DNA of 64,000 bases from Anaerolineales bacterium. Lineage in GTDB: Bacteria; Chloroflexota; Anaerolineae; Anaerolineales; UBA11579. The stretch spans positions 705,971 to 769,970 of the forward strand of contig CP075367.1 of the NCBI GenBank assembly GCA_019454165.1. The letters are read 5' to 3'. The stretch's first letter is position 1, and every line of letters starts with the position of its first letter. The translations under genes and the position numbers were made by a program. Shown one piece after another: positions 18,604 through 27,204 of the stretch. The notes under the pieces are model-generated. The model saw nothing but the letters and a program-made list of their open reading frames with translations. It had not been told where the DNA came from and searched no databases.

Positions 18604-18609
18604 ATTCTA
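18604..18609 (-). promoter_or_regulatory. Candidate -10 box of the micropeptide transcript
   Basis: TAGAAT on the minus strand lies between the regulator's terminator (18646-18672) and the micropeptide. It would give a 5' leader of about 35 nt containing the AGGAGA site. No -35 match is obvious, which would suit an activator-dependent promoter. Confidence 0.4.
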
Positions 18610-18645
18610 AGGAGTACCCTATGAACGCAGCTATGAGCATGGGTT

Positions 18646-18672
18646 AAAAAAAGCCACCCAAATTGAGCAGCT
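18646..18672 (-). terminator. Rho-independent terminator after the STAND/BTAD regulator
   Basis: On the minus strand AGCTGCTC and GGGTGGCT pair (with three G-T wobbles) around a 5-nt loop and are followed by seven T. This separates the regulator mRNA from the peptide genes. Confidence 0.5.
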
Positions 18673-18714
18673 TCGTGAGAGAGTTCTAAGGGTCTAGATG
18701 CAATTTCCTTGCCG

Positions 18715-21700
18715 TCATACCCTTATCGTCAGTTGTTGATAATAGGCTTGCAAAGCCTCGATCGGCTCGGCGTTCAACTCCTTGCGCAGTAATCTTTCAT
18801 ACTCCTTGTAGTGCAAAATGGCCGCCGAGGTGGCCCCTGAATCGGCCATGCTCTTCATCAGCGCCAGGTGGGCCTCGTCGCGGTACGGGTCGCTGGAGAC
18901 GATGCGCTCGTAGATCTCACGCGCCTCGCGGAAGCGCCGCGCCTTGAAGTCAAAACTGCCCAGCAGCTCCAGCGATCCCAGGTACAGGTTGCGCAGCTCT
19001 TCGCGGCGCTCGTCGGCCCAGTCCATGAACACGTCTTCGAGGTATGCGCCCTGGTACAGCCGCACCGCCTGGCGCAGCAGCTCGGCTTGCTCGGCTTCCT
19101 GCAGGCCAGGCGCAGCCGCCATGCGCACATAGTTCTCGAACTCGCGGGCGTCATACCAGGTTTGGATGCTGGGGTGCAGCGAGTAGTGGTCATCCTCGAA
19201 CACGATCGAGTCTTTGAAGCCCAGGGCCTGGCGCACGCGCCACAACGTCGCGTGGAAATTGCTGCTTACTTTGCCGGGGCTGAAGTCAGGCCAGAAGTGG
19301 ATGCCGATCGCTTCCTTGCGCACCCGGCCGCGATCCAAAATGTAAATGAAGAGCGAGCGTGCCCGCGTGGAGCGCCAAACCGTGACGGGCATCACTTCGC
19401 CATTGCGGCGGATCTCGACGTTGCCCAGCGTGTGCACTTCCAGCAGCTGCGGCTCAGCGTCCGCCAGCTCCTGCGCGCCCTCCAGCATGCTGCGCGTGAA
19501 CATCGCCCGCGGCGCCTGCTCCAGAATATCGGCCAGCTGCGGCGAGGGCGCGGATGCCTGGGCGCGGATCAGCGCCGCCTGCCAGTCCCGCGCCAGCGGG
19601 ATCAGGAACTGCTGGTAGCCCAGGCGCGCCGCGCCTTGCAAGGCCAGGGACAGTAGCGGCGCGCCCTCGGCTTCTTTGCCTTGCGTGTACAGAATGCAGG
19701 CCCGCAGGAACGCGGCAGTCACCTCATCCTGCTGGGGTGGGTCGCTCCACTTTTGCATGGCCAGCTCCAGTTGCTGGAGCGCCAGATCGTACTGCTGCAT
19801 GTTGGCGTAGGTCCAGCCCATGTGCAGCGCATACTCCTTGCGGCTGAAGCGCGAGCCCGCCTGGCTGGCTGCCTTGCGCAGCCAGCCCATGGCTTCGTTG
19901 TAGTCGCCCAGCGCGCTGGTGGCCCGCGCCAGGCCCACGTACACCGGCACCAGCTCCTGCAGCTCGCCTGTGGTCTCGCCAAATTCCACTGCGCCCAGCA
20001 GAATGGCCTGCGCCTCATGCGCATCGCCCACATCCAGCAGCAGGGCGCCCTGGCCGCTAAGAATGCCGATGTGTACCCGCGCCCGGCCGGAGGAGCGCAC
20101 ATGCGCCAAAGCCTGGATGTATTCCTTCCACGAAGCCTGATATTGGCCGGTCTGGTGCAGCAGGTAGGCAATGTTGTTGCGGGCTGAGGCCAGCGCCCCT
20201 AGGTTGCTGCGGATGCTGATATGGATATCCAGCGCTTCCTGGAAGGCTTGCTGAGCGCCGAGCATTTGCCCGCTGGTGATGTAGATCAAGCCCAGGTCGT
20301 TCAGACACTCCGCCAGATCGAACAGATACACCGCCCGCATTGCCTCGGTGCTCTTGGCGGCCAGCTGCCGCAGGCCGCTCACCGCGCTCTGGATGTGGCT
20401 TATGCCCTCCTGGGTCTTGCCGAGCAGATGCAGCGACACCCCCATCAGCCGCTCGGCCTGGAACCACTGCAATGAGTTGTGCAGATCGGCCGCCAGCAAT
20501 TCCTGCGAGGCCTGCGCCAGATCGATCGCCTCTTGCGGCCGGCCGCTGAAGCGGTACACCATGCCGCGCGTGGTGAACGCATTCGCCAACAGCTCCACAT
20601 CGCCGCGTTGCTTCAGGATCGGCTCTGCCTCTGCCAGTAACTTCAAACACGCGTCGAACTGGCTTTGGTTGCCCAGTGACTTGGCCTGGTACAGGATCAG
20701 GCGCGGCGCGCTCTGGCGCAGCCCGGGGGTCTTGTCTAGATCCTCCAGCCAGCGCGCCAGCAGCGCCTGGCGGCCGGTGGTGTAGAAGTGTTCGGCGGCC
20801 GTATCCATCCAGGCCGCCGCCGCCTGCACCTCGCCCGAGGCGAACTTGTGCTGGACGGCGTTCTCCCACTCCTGGCGCTGGAAGTGCCAGTCCGCCGCGC
20901 GCGAGTGCATCGCGCTCAGCTTGGCCGGGTCGTGCCGGGCAAAATAATCCTGCAGAAATTCAGAGAACAGTTGGTGGAAGCGGTAGCTGTTGCCTTCGCG
21001 CGTCTCGGTGCGGCTGACGAACAGGTTGCGCTCTTCCAGCGCCCGCAGCATGTCCCCCGAGTCCTCGCGCTGCATCACATAGTTGCACTGCGCTTCGCTA
21101 AAGTCGCTGAAGATCGATGCGCCTAGCATGAACTCGCGCAGGTCCTCGCTTTGCTGGCTCACCACCTCCTCGGCCAGGTAAGTGTAGACTTGCTCAGTAT
21201 TGCCCAGGAAGTGCGGCACGCCGCCGGTGCTCATGGCCCGCACCGCCAGCAACAAGGCTACGATCCAGCCGTCGGCCCGTTTGGCCAGCTCCTCAGCTTC
21301 CTCCTGCGAGAGGCGCATGCGGTAGTTTTGCAGCACCAGCTTCTGCAACTCATCGGCGCGGAAGCGCAGCTCGTCGGCGCTGATCGTCACCAGCTCGTCG
21401 CGGATATACAGGCTCGCCGCCGGGATGCCGTATACGCTGCGTGAGCCGATCAGAATGCGCAGGTGGTCAGGCAGGTGCTCCAGCAGGCTTTCCAGAAAAT
21501 CGACGATCTGCTGGTTCTCGCCCGCCAGGTGGTAATCGTCCAGCACCAGCACACTGAAGTCGGGCACCTGCTCCTGGATGGCGTTGATCAGTTCGGTGGC
21601 GATACTGGGGGCGTCCGGCCGGGCGCCGGGCGTGTTCAGGCGTTCTTCCAGGGCCAGGCCAAAGCCGGGGAACTGCTGCTGAAACGCGGCTACGATGTGC

Positions 21701-21933
21701 TGGGCGAACTGCACCAGGTCGCCGTCCTCCGGGCCGATCCGGTACCAGCATACGTGGGCGTCCACGTCGGCCGCAAAATCCACCAGCAGGGTGGTTTTGC
21801 CGTACCCGGCCGGGGCCGAGACGAAGGTCAGCTTGCGGTGCAGGTTCTGGTGCAAAGTATCCACCAGCCGCACGCGCCGCAATACATCCTTGCGGCGCTG
21901 CGGGGCACGCACTTTGGTGAGCACGATGGTCAT
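18715..21933 (-). CDS. STAND-ATPase/TPR transcriptional regulator with BTAD (SARP-like) C-terminus
   Basis: The 1072-residue protein begins like MalT/LuxR-family STAND ATPases: KVRAPQRRKDVLRRVRLVD, then Walker A SAPAGYGKTTLL (about 39-50) and the Walker B-like LDDYHLAGEN. A long TPR-like helical repeat region (about 370-800) follows. The C-terminus is not a LuxR helix-turn-helix. It reads as an OmpR-like winged helix (about 835-930: VHTLGNVEIRRNGE, ARSLFIYIL, FWPDFSPGKVSSNFHATLWRVRQALG) plus a bacterial transcriptional activator domain (about 940-1070). Such proteins bind inducer and ATP, oligomerise and activate nearby genes. It is immediately upstream of the two peptide genes on the same strand and is their most likely regulator (inference). 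Confidence 0.9.
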   Translation of the reverse strand: MTIVLTKVRAPQRRKDVLRRVRLVDTLHQNLHRKLTFVSAPAGYGKTTLLVDFAADVDAHVCWYRIGPEDGDLVQFAQHIVAAFQQQFPGFGLALEERLNTPGARPDAPSIATELINAIQEQVPDFSVLVLDDYHLAGENQQIVDFLESLLEHLPDHLRILIGSRSVYGIPAASLYIRDELVTISADELRFRADELQKLVLQNYRMRLSQEEAEELAKRADGWIVALLLAVRAMSTGGVPHFLGNTEQVYTYLAEEVVSQQSEDLREFMLGASIFSDFSEAQCNYVMQREDSGDMLRALEERNLFVSRTETREGNSYRFHQLFSEFLQDYFARHDPAKLSAMHSRAADWHFQRQEWENAVQHKFASGEVQAAAAWMDTAAEHFYTTGRQALLARWLEDLDKTPGLRQSAPRLILYQAKSLGNQSQFDACLKLLAEAEPILKQRGDVELLANAFTTRGMVYRFSGRPQEAIDLAQASQELLAADLHNSLQWFQAERLMGVSLHLLGKTQEGISHIQSAVSGLRQLAAKSTEAMRAVYLFDLAECLNDLGLIYITSGQMLGAQQAFQEALDIHISIRSNLGALASARNNIAYLLHQTGQYQASWKEYIQALAHVRSSGRARVHIGILSGQGALLLDVGDAHEAQAILLGAVEFGETTGELQELVPVYVGLARATSALGDYNEAMGWLRKAASQAGSRFSRKEYALHMGWTYANMQQYDLALQQLELAMQKWSDPPQQDEVTAAFLRACILYTQGKEAEGAPLLSLALQGAARLGYQQFLIPLARDWQAALIRAQASAPSPQLADILEQAPRAMFTRSMLEGAQELADAEPQLLEVHTLGNVEIRRNGEVMPVTVWRSTRARSLFIYILDRGRVRKEAIGIHFWPDFSPGKVSSNFHATLWRVRQALGFKDSIVFEDDHYSLHPSIQTWYDAREFENYVRMAAAPGLQEAEQAELLRQAVRLYQGAYLEDVFMDWADERREELRNLYLGSLELLGSFDFKARRFREAREIYERIVSSDPYRDEAHLALMKSMADSGATSAAILHYKEYERLLRKELNAEPIEALQAYYQQLTIRV

Positions 21934-22039
21934 AGGTTATCGGCTGGCAGCATAAGGGGCTGCCAGAGTATTGTAGGGCAAGACGGGGTGAATGTTGAGT
22001 CAGGTTTAACAGTTCTTTCGGCCTAACCGGGCACACCAG

Positions 22040-22045
22040 TATAAT
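22040..22045 (+). promoter_or_regulatory. -10 box of deoA
   Basis: TATAAT lies 16 nt before the ATG at 22062, and a GAGGTGA ribosome binding site (22054-22060) sits between, so this mRNA has a short leader. Confidence 0.5.
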
Positions 22046-22061
22046 TTTCTGGCGAGGTGAC

Positions 22062-23369
22062 ATGCGAACTGTTGATCTGATCATAAAGAAGCGTGACGGC
22101 CTGGAACTGACGACCGAGGAGATCCAATTCTTTGTCCAGGGTTTCACAGACGAGACGATAGCCGACTACCAGGCCAGCGCTTGGGCGATGGCGGTGCTCC
22201 TGAACGGGATGAGCGACCGGGAGGTGACCGACCTGACCCTGGCTATGGCCAACTCAGGCGAGGTGCTCGACCTGAGCAAGGTCGTGGATATTGCCCTGGA
22301 CAAGCATTCCACCGGCGGGGTGGGCGACAAGACCACCCTGGTGGTGGAGCCGATCGTCTCGGCCTGCGGGCTGCGGGTCGGCAAGATGTCCGGCCGCGGC
22401 CTCGGCTTCAGCGGCGGCACGCTCGACAAGATGGAATCCATCCCCGGCTACCGCACCAACCTCACCAAGGCAGAGTTCCTGGCCCAGCTCAAGGATCTGG
22501 GCCTGGTCCTCACCGGGCAGACCGGCAAGCTGGCTCCCGCCGACGGCAAGATGTACGCCCTGCGGGATGTGACCGGCACGGTCGACTCGCTGGCGCTGAT
22601 CGCCTCGTCCATCATGAGCAAGAAGATCGCCGCCGGCGCCCAACGCATGGTGCTGGATGTAAAAGTAGGCGTGGGCGCCTTCATGAAGACCCTGCCCGAG
22701 GCCAAGAAGCTGGCCAGCATCATGGTGAGCATCGGCAGGCTGGCCAAACGCAAAGTCGTATGTCTGCTGTCTGACATGAACCAGCCGCTCGGCTACGCGG
22801 TCGGCAACGCCCTCGAGGTCAAAGAAGCCATCGAGACCCTGCACGGCGGCGGGCCGCAGGATTTCCGCGAGCATTGTCTTGACGTCGCCAGCCACCTGCT
22901 GGTGCTCGGCAAGGCGGCGGGCACGCTGGCCGCCGCCCGCAAGAAAGCCGAAGCCACCTTGCAAGACGGCAGCGCCTTGGAGCGCTTCCGCAAGCTGGTC
23001 GCCGCCCAGGGCGGCGACGTCAGCTATGTCGACGATCCCGGCAAGCTGCCAGTGGCGCCGATCATCAAAGAGGTGACCGCTCCCAAGAGCGGCTACATCA
23101 AATGGATCGATGCCCAGATCGTCGGCGAGACCTCGGTCGAGATGGGCGCTGGCCGCGCGACCAAAGAAGACACCATCGACCCCGCCGTGGGCATCGTGGT
23201 GCTGCACAAAGTCGGCGACCGCGTCAAGAAGGGCGAGCCGCTGTTCGTGCTCCACGCCAATTCGCAAAAGTCGCTCAAGGCAGCCGAGACCCGCGTCCTC
23301 GCAGCCCACAAGTGGTCCGCCAAGAAAGTGAAACGCCTACGCCATTCTTATGGCGTGGTTGATAAATAG
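22062..23369 (+). CDS. deoA: Pyrimidine-nucleoside (thymidine) phosphorylase
   Basis: The 435-residue enzyme cleaves thymidine, deoxyuridine or uridine with phosphate to base plus (deoxy)ribose 1-phosphate. Signatures are the N-terminal LIIKKRDGLELTTEEI, DKHSTGGVGDKTTLV (phosphate site, about 82-96), KMSGRGLGFSGGTLDKMES and SSIMSKKIAAGAQ. The C-terminal alpha/beta domain has LHKVGDRVKKGEPL. The length fits the Firmicute-type pyrimidine-nucleoside phosphorylases. A canonical terminator follows. With upp, tdk, hpt and the PNP in this window, it forms part of a full nucleoside salvage set. Confidence 0.95.
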   Translation: MRTVDLIIKKRDGLELTTEEIQFFVQGFTDETIADYQASAWAMAVLLNGMSDREVTDLTLAMANSGEVLDLSKVVDIALDKHSTGGVGDKTTLVVEPIVSACGLRVGKMSGRGLGFSGGTLDKMESIPGYRTNLTKAEFLAQLKDLGLVLTGQTGKLAPADGKMYALRDVTGTVDSLALIASSIMSKKIAAGAQRMVLDVKVGVGAFMKTLPEAKKLASIMVSIGRLAKRKVVCLLSDMNQPLGYAVGNALEVKEAIETLHGGGPQDFREHCLDVASHLLVLGKAAGTLAAARKKAEATLQDGSALERFRKLVAAQGGDVSYVDDPGKLPVAPIIKEVTAPKSGYIKWIDAQIVGETSVEMGAGRATKEDTIDPAVGIVVLHKVGDRVKKGEPLFVLHANSQKSLKAAETRVLAAHKWSAKKVKRLRHSYGVVDK

Positions 23370-23416
23370 CTTGCTGGTTCGCGTGTCACCCTGAGCGCAG
23401 CAATACCAAACAAAAA

Positions 23417-23443
23417 AGCCCTGCGAATTCGCAGGGCTTTTTC
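23417..23443. terminator. Terminator between deoA and degV
   Basis: AGCCCTGCG and CGCAGGGCT pair around AATT and are followed by TTTT on the plus strand and preceded by AAAAA. It can therefore serve both convergent genes. Confidence 0.9.
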
Positions 23444-23470
23444 TATTTACTGTCAACTGTAAACTGTCGA

Positions 23471-24325
23471 CTATTTGTAACCCGCCATGAAGGCTACGCC
23501 CAGCGTGCCCGGGCCAGTGTGGGTACCCACCGAGGGGCTCACCGCCGAGAGGGCGGTCATGGCCGGCTTGAAGCGGGTCGCGGCCTCGTCCAGCAGGGCC
23601 TTGGCGTCGGCCTCGGCGTTAGCGTGCACCACAGCCAGGTGCAGCGGCGTGCGGCCGCCGATGCGCTCGTCCACCAGGTCCAGAATGCGGGCCAGCGCCT
23701 TGGCCTTGGTGCGCACGCGTTCGCGCGGCTCCAGGCGGCCATCCTGCACTTCCAGGATCGGCTTCAGGTTCAGGGCCGTGCCCAGGAAGCGCGCGCCGCC
23801 GCCGATGCGGCCGCCGCGGTGCAGGAACTCCAGCGTGTCCACCAGCAGCAGCAGGCCGGTCTGCTCGCCGGCCTTCTTGGCGATGTCGGCGCATTCTTTC
23901 AGCGACTTGCCGGCCTTGGCCGCCTTGGCCGCTTCCAGCAGGGCCCAACCGGTGCCCATGGAAGCCGAGTGGCCGTCCATCACTTCAATGTTCAGGCCGC
24001 TCACCAGGTCTTTGGCCTGGTTGGCCGAGGCAATGGTGCCCGACAGCTTGGCGGAGACGAACAGGCCCAAAATGTCGGTGTAGCCATCCTTCTGCAGTTT
24101 CTCGTACATGTCCTTGAAGGCAGCCGGCGAGGGCTGCGAGGTGCTGGGCATGGTCTCAGACTTGGCCAGGCGCTCGTAGAACGCGCCGGGCTGGATATCC
24201 ACACCATCACGCAATTCCTCCCCGTTCCAGATCACAACCGTGGGCACAATATTGATGTTCAGGCCCTCGCTTAGTTCCTTGGGAAGGTAGGTGGTACTGT
24301 CCGTAATAATCGCTACTTTGGCCAT
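23471..24325 (-). CDS. DegV family fatty-acid-binding protein
   Basis: The 284-residue protein matches DegV: VAIITDSTTYLPKEL at the N-terminus, the conserved Thr-Ser region MPSTSQPSP near residue 60, GLFVSAKLSGT, and RGGRIGGGARFLGTALNLKPIL at about 170-190. DegV (FakB-like) proteins bind one fatty acid between two alpha/beta domains. In bacteria with FakA they present exogenous fatty acids for phosphorylation; no FakA gene is next to it. A GGAGAGAG ribosome binding site precedes the ATG at 24325. Confidence 0.93.
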   Translation of the reverse strand: MAKVAIITDSTTYLPKELSEGLNINIVPTVVIWNGEELRDGVDIQPGAFYERLAKSETMPSTSQPSPAAFKDMYEKLQKDGYTDILGLFVSAKLSGTIASANQAKDLVSGLNIEVMDGHSASMGTGWALLEAAKAAKAGKSLKECADIAKKAGEQTGLLLLVDTLEFLHRGGRIGGGARFLGTALNLKPILEVQDGRLEPRERVRTKAKALARILDLVDERIGGRTPLHLAVVHANAEADAKALLDEAATRFKPAMTALSAVSPSVGTHTGPGTLGVAFMAGYK

Positions 24326-24457
24326 TCGTCTCTCTCCTCGAGGATGAATTCAGTGTGCCGGGGCGGCACGGGGGGATTGAACCCCTAGTGTAGTGGAAAC
24401 CTGAAAAGCGGACAAGAGAGCGCCGCCAATTTGCCCCTGCCGCCCGCCCCGCGGCTC

Positions 24458-24486
24458 TTGACCGTCCACCCCAGAGCGGCTACAAT
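24458..24486 (+). promoter_or_regulatory. Sigma-70-type promoter of the rpsP operon
   Basis: TTGACC (24458-24463) and TACAAT (24481-24486) are separated by 17 bp, a near-consensus vegetative promoter. Transcription would start about 24493, giving an 80-nt leader before rpsP. Confidence 0.75.
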
Positions 24487-24573
24487 CACCCGCTGCTTGG
24501 GGTCAACCTCCTGGCAAGCAAAATCGCGGGCGCTACCCGCTTTTAAAGATCATTTGAGGAGCTTGTTTTTTAG

Positions 24574-25134
24574 ATGGTACGTATCAGACTGCGCCGCGTT
24601 GGCGGCCACAATCAAGCCAGCTTCCGCATCGTGGCGGCGGACAAAGAAAGCCCGGCCAAGGGCCGCTTCATTGAAGTACTGGGTTCTTACAACCCGCGCA
24701 CCAAGCCTGCCACCATCGCGTTGCAGGAAGAGCGCATTTACCACTGGATCAGCAATGGCGCCCAGCCCAGCGAGTCCGCCCAGCAGGTGTTCCAGCAGGC
24801 CGGTTTGACCGCCCGCTACGAGCGCTTCAAGGCTGGCGAAAGCCTGGAGACCCTGCTGGCCGAAGCTGACGCTGCTGCCAAGATCCGCAATGCGGATGGC
24901 CGCACCAGCTTCCCGGCTCCAGCCACCAGCAGCCGCAAGAAGGCTGCTCCCGCGGCTGAAGCCGCTGCTCCGGCAGCAGCCCCCGCCGCCGAAGCGGAAG
25001 CGCCGGCCGTCGAAGCTGAAGCTCCGGCTGCCGAAGCCGAGGCTCCTGCCGCTGAAGTTGAAGCTCCGGCTGAAGCTGCTGCCCCTGAGGCTCCGGCTGC
25101 TGACGCTGCCGCTGACGCCCCTGCGGCTGAATAA
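24574..25134 (+). CDS. rpsP: 30S ribosomal protein S16 with Ala/Glu/Pro-rich tail
   Basis: Residues 1 to about 85 are a normal S16: MVRIRLRRVGGHNQASFRIV, GRFIEVLGSYNPRTKP and a YHWISNGAQPSE motif. S16 binds 16S rRNA early in 30S assembly. The protein has 186 residues, about twice the usual length. After a short basic linker (TSSRKKAAP, about 119-127) the last 60 residues are almost only Ala, Glu, Pro and Val in EAEAPA-like steps, which must be disordered and acidic. A GAGGAG site lies upstream. It heads the rpsP-khpA-rimM operon. Confidence 0.96.
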   Translation: MVRIRLRRVGGHNQASFRIVAADKESPAKGRFIEVLGSYNPRTKPATIALQEERIYHWISNGAQPSESAQQVFQQAGLTARYERFKAGESLETLLAEADAAAKIRNADGRTSFPAPATSSRKKAAPAAEAAAPAAAPAAEAEAPAVEAEAPAAEAEAPAAEVEAPAEAAAPEAPAADAAADAPAAE

Positions 25135-25142
25135 TCTCTGAC

Positions 25143-25379
25143 ATGAAAGAGCTCGTCGAGTACATTGCCGGCGCTTTGGTGGATGATCCCACCCAGGTGC
25201 GCGTGAACCAACGCCGCCGTGGTGAAGGTACCGAGCTCTCGTTGTTGGTCGGCAAGGAAGATATGGGCCGCATCATCGGCCGCAATGGCCGCGTAGCCAA
25301 CGCCATCCGCCTGTTGCTGCAAGTCGCAGCATCTCAGGATGGCAAGCAGGCCACCTTGCATATCTCGGAACCGGATTGA
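25143..25379 (+). CDS. khpA: KH-domain RNA-binding protein KhpA
   Basis: The 78-residue protein is the small single-KH-domain family (YlqC/KhpA). MKELVEYIAGALVDDPTQVRV opens it and the RNA-binding GxxG loop reads GRIIGRNGRVANAIR (about 41-55). KhpA binds many RNAs and, with KhpB/Jag, affects cell elongation in Gram-positives; khpB is not in the window. The usual rpsP-khpA-rimM order is conserved. Its stop codon overlaps the proposed TTG start of rimM. Confidence 0.94.
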   Translation: MKELVEYIAGALVDDPTQVRVNQRRRGEGTELSLLVGKEDMGRIIGRNGRVANAIRLLLQVAASQDGKQATLHISEPD

Positions 25380-25987
25380 GCTCCCGCAGACACAGAGCCA
25401 GCCAACGCCGCAAGGCAAATGAAGGCAAGCCCTCCCAGTCAGGCTCGGCGGAATTCCGCGAGCCTGACTTTGTATTGGTAGGCATTCTGCGCCGTCCGCA
25501 TGGTTTGCGCGGCGAGGCCCAGGTGTCCATCGAAACAGATTTCCCCGAACGGCTGCAGCCTGGCCTGAAGCTCTTCCTGGGTCCCGAGCATACGCCTGTC
25601 ACCATCCGCTCGCAGCGCCCGGTGGATGGCGGGCTGCTGCTGTCCTTTGAAGAGTTCCCCGATCGCAACGCCATCGAGCATCTGCGCAACGCCCCCCTGT
25701 TCTCGCCGGTGCAAGACAGCCCGCCGCTGCCGCCCGGCCAGTACTACCGCCACCAGCTCATGGACCTGGCCGTGGTGAGCGATACCGGCGAAGAGCTGGG
25801 CACGCTGACCCAGGTGCTCGAGACCGGCGCCAATGATGTCTACATCGTCCACTCTGAGCGCTACGGTGAAGTGCTGCTACCCGCCATTCGTGACGTAGTA
25901 TTAGATGTAGACCTGGCCAACAAGCGAATGCAGGTCCACCTGCTGCCCGGCTTGCTGCCCGAGATCAAGGATGAAGACGGAGGGTGA
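25376..25987 (+). CDS. rimM: 16S rRNA processing protein RimM
   Basis: RimM helps 30S head maturation and binds S19. The N-terminal beta-barrel starts at about residue 30 with FVLVGILRRPHGLRGEAQV, and the C-terminal PRC barrel contains YYRHQLMDLAVV and GANDVYIV. The open frame has no ATG near the family start; TTG at 25376, overlapping the khpA stop as TTGA, would add a basic 30-residue extension (SSRRHRASQRRKANEG). The true start could lie later. The length, about 203 residues, is otherwise slightly above the family norm. Confidence 0.92.
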   Translation: MSSRRHRASQRRKANEGKPSQSGSAEFREPDFVLVGILRRPHGLRGEAQVSIETDFPERLQPGLKLFLGPEHTPVTIRSQRPVDGGLLLSFEEFPDRNAIEHLRNAPLFSPVQDSPPLPPGQYYRHQLMDLAVVSDTGEELGTLTQVLETGANDVYIVHSERYGEVLLPAIRDVVLDVDLANKRMQVHLLPGLLPEIKDEDGG

Positions 25988-26085
25988 AGAATGTGAACTG
26001 AGTTTCACTCTTCATTCATCCCTCATCCTTCATACCCTTCATCCCTATCTTTTCTGGTATTCTGGTTGCCGTTTTGAGTACCGGC

Positions 26086-27204
26086 ATGAACACGCACATG
26101 GATGCTGAAACGCTGAGCCGTATCGCGCTCACCAGCGTGAAGTATGTGGGGGCGGTGCGCTTCCGCATGCTTCTGGCCGCCTTCGGCAGCGCCCAGGCCG
26201 CCTGGGCCGCAACACCGGCCCAGTGGCAGGCCGCCGGTTTGCCGCCGGCCGCCACCGCCGGCCTGGCCCAGGCCCGCCAGAGCCTGGTGCTGGAGCAGAT
26301 CCCGGCTCGCCTCGCTCAGCACGGCGTACGCGCCATGACCTGGGAGGATGCCGAGTATCCGCGCCGCCTCAAGGAACTGGAGCAGGCTCCGCCGGTGCTG
26401 TATGTGCGGGGCGATCTGCTCCCGGAGGATGACTGGGCCGTCGCCATCGTCGGCACCCGCCAGGTGACGGCCTACGGCCGCCAGGTGGCGGAGGAGTTGG
26501 CCGGCTTCCTGGCTCGCCGCGGCATCACCGTGGTGAGCGGGCTGGCCAAGGGCGTCGACGCCGTGGCCCACACCGCCGCGTTGCGCGCCGGCGGGCGCAC
26601 GCTGGGCGTGGTGGCGCACGGGCTGGATAGCATCTACCCCACCGCCCATCACGGCCTGGCGCAAGAGATGACCCGGAGTGGGGCGGTACTCAGTGATTAT
26701 GCGCTCGGCACCCCGCCAGACTCGGCCAACTTTCCGCCGCGCAACCGCATCATCTCCGGCCTGGCCCAGGCCGTGGTGGTGATCGAGGCGGGCGAGCGCA
26801 GCGGCGCGCTCATCACCGCCGGCTTCGCCGCCGAGCAAGGGCGCGAGGTCTTCGCTGTGCCCGGTCCCATCTATGCGCCCAATAGCAAGGGCTGCAATAT
26901 GCTGATCGAGCGCGGGGCGCACCCGCTGCTGCAATTTGAGACGTTATTGAAAGTATTGAACTTGGAGACGATGGATTCGAACAAAGATGCACGCCAGGCC
27001 CTGCCTGCAGATGCAACCGAGGCCGCCCTGTTTGGTTTGCTGGGCGCCGAGCCCATGCACCTCAACGAGATCGGCGCCCGCGCCGCCCTGCCGATCGCGC
27101 AGGTGTCCTCCACCCTCACCTTGATGGAGCTCAAAGGCCTGGTGCGCCACGTCGGCGGCATGGCCTACGTGGCCGCCCGTGAGCTGGGAGCCAGCTATGG
27201 CTAA
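26086..27204 (+). CDS. dprA: DNA-processing protein DprA
   Basis: About 372 residues from ATG 26086 (26098 is an alternative). DprA protects incoming single-stranded DNA in natural transformation and loads RecA. An N-terminal SAM-like helical domain (about 5-70) precedes the Rossmann core with VAIVGTRQVTAYGRQVA, VSGLAKGVDAVAHTAAL, FPPRNRIISGLA and VIEAGERSGALITA. A C-terminal winged helix (about 300-365) is present. The gene overlaps manC by 8 bp. No competence pilus genes are in the window, so natural transformation is not shown. Confidence 0.95.
   Translation: MNTHMDAETLSRIALTSVKYVGAVRFRMLLAAFGSAQAAWAATPAQWQAAGLPPAATAGLAQARQSLVLEQIPARLAQHGVRAMTWEDAEYPRRLKELEQAPPVLYVRGDLLPEDDWAVAIVGTRQVTAYGRQVAEELAGFLARRGITVVSGLAKGVDAVAHTAALRAGGRTLGVVAHGLDSIYPTAHHGLAQEMTRSGAVLSDYALGTPPDSANFPPRNRIISGLAQAVVVIEAGERSGALITAGFAAEQGREVFAVPGPIYAPNSKGCNMLIERGAHPLLQFETLLKVLNLETMDSNKDARQALPADATEAALFGLLGAEPMHLNEIGARAALPIAQVSSTLTLMELKGLVRHVGGMAYVAARELGASYG

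Noticed and set aside
24358..24400. T-arm-like GGGGTTCAATCCCC on the minus strand downstream of degV's start
   Set aside because: No matching acceptor stem, D-arm or anticodon arm can be drawn within 90 nt, so it is not a tRNA.
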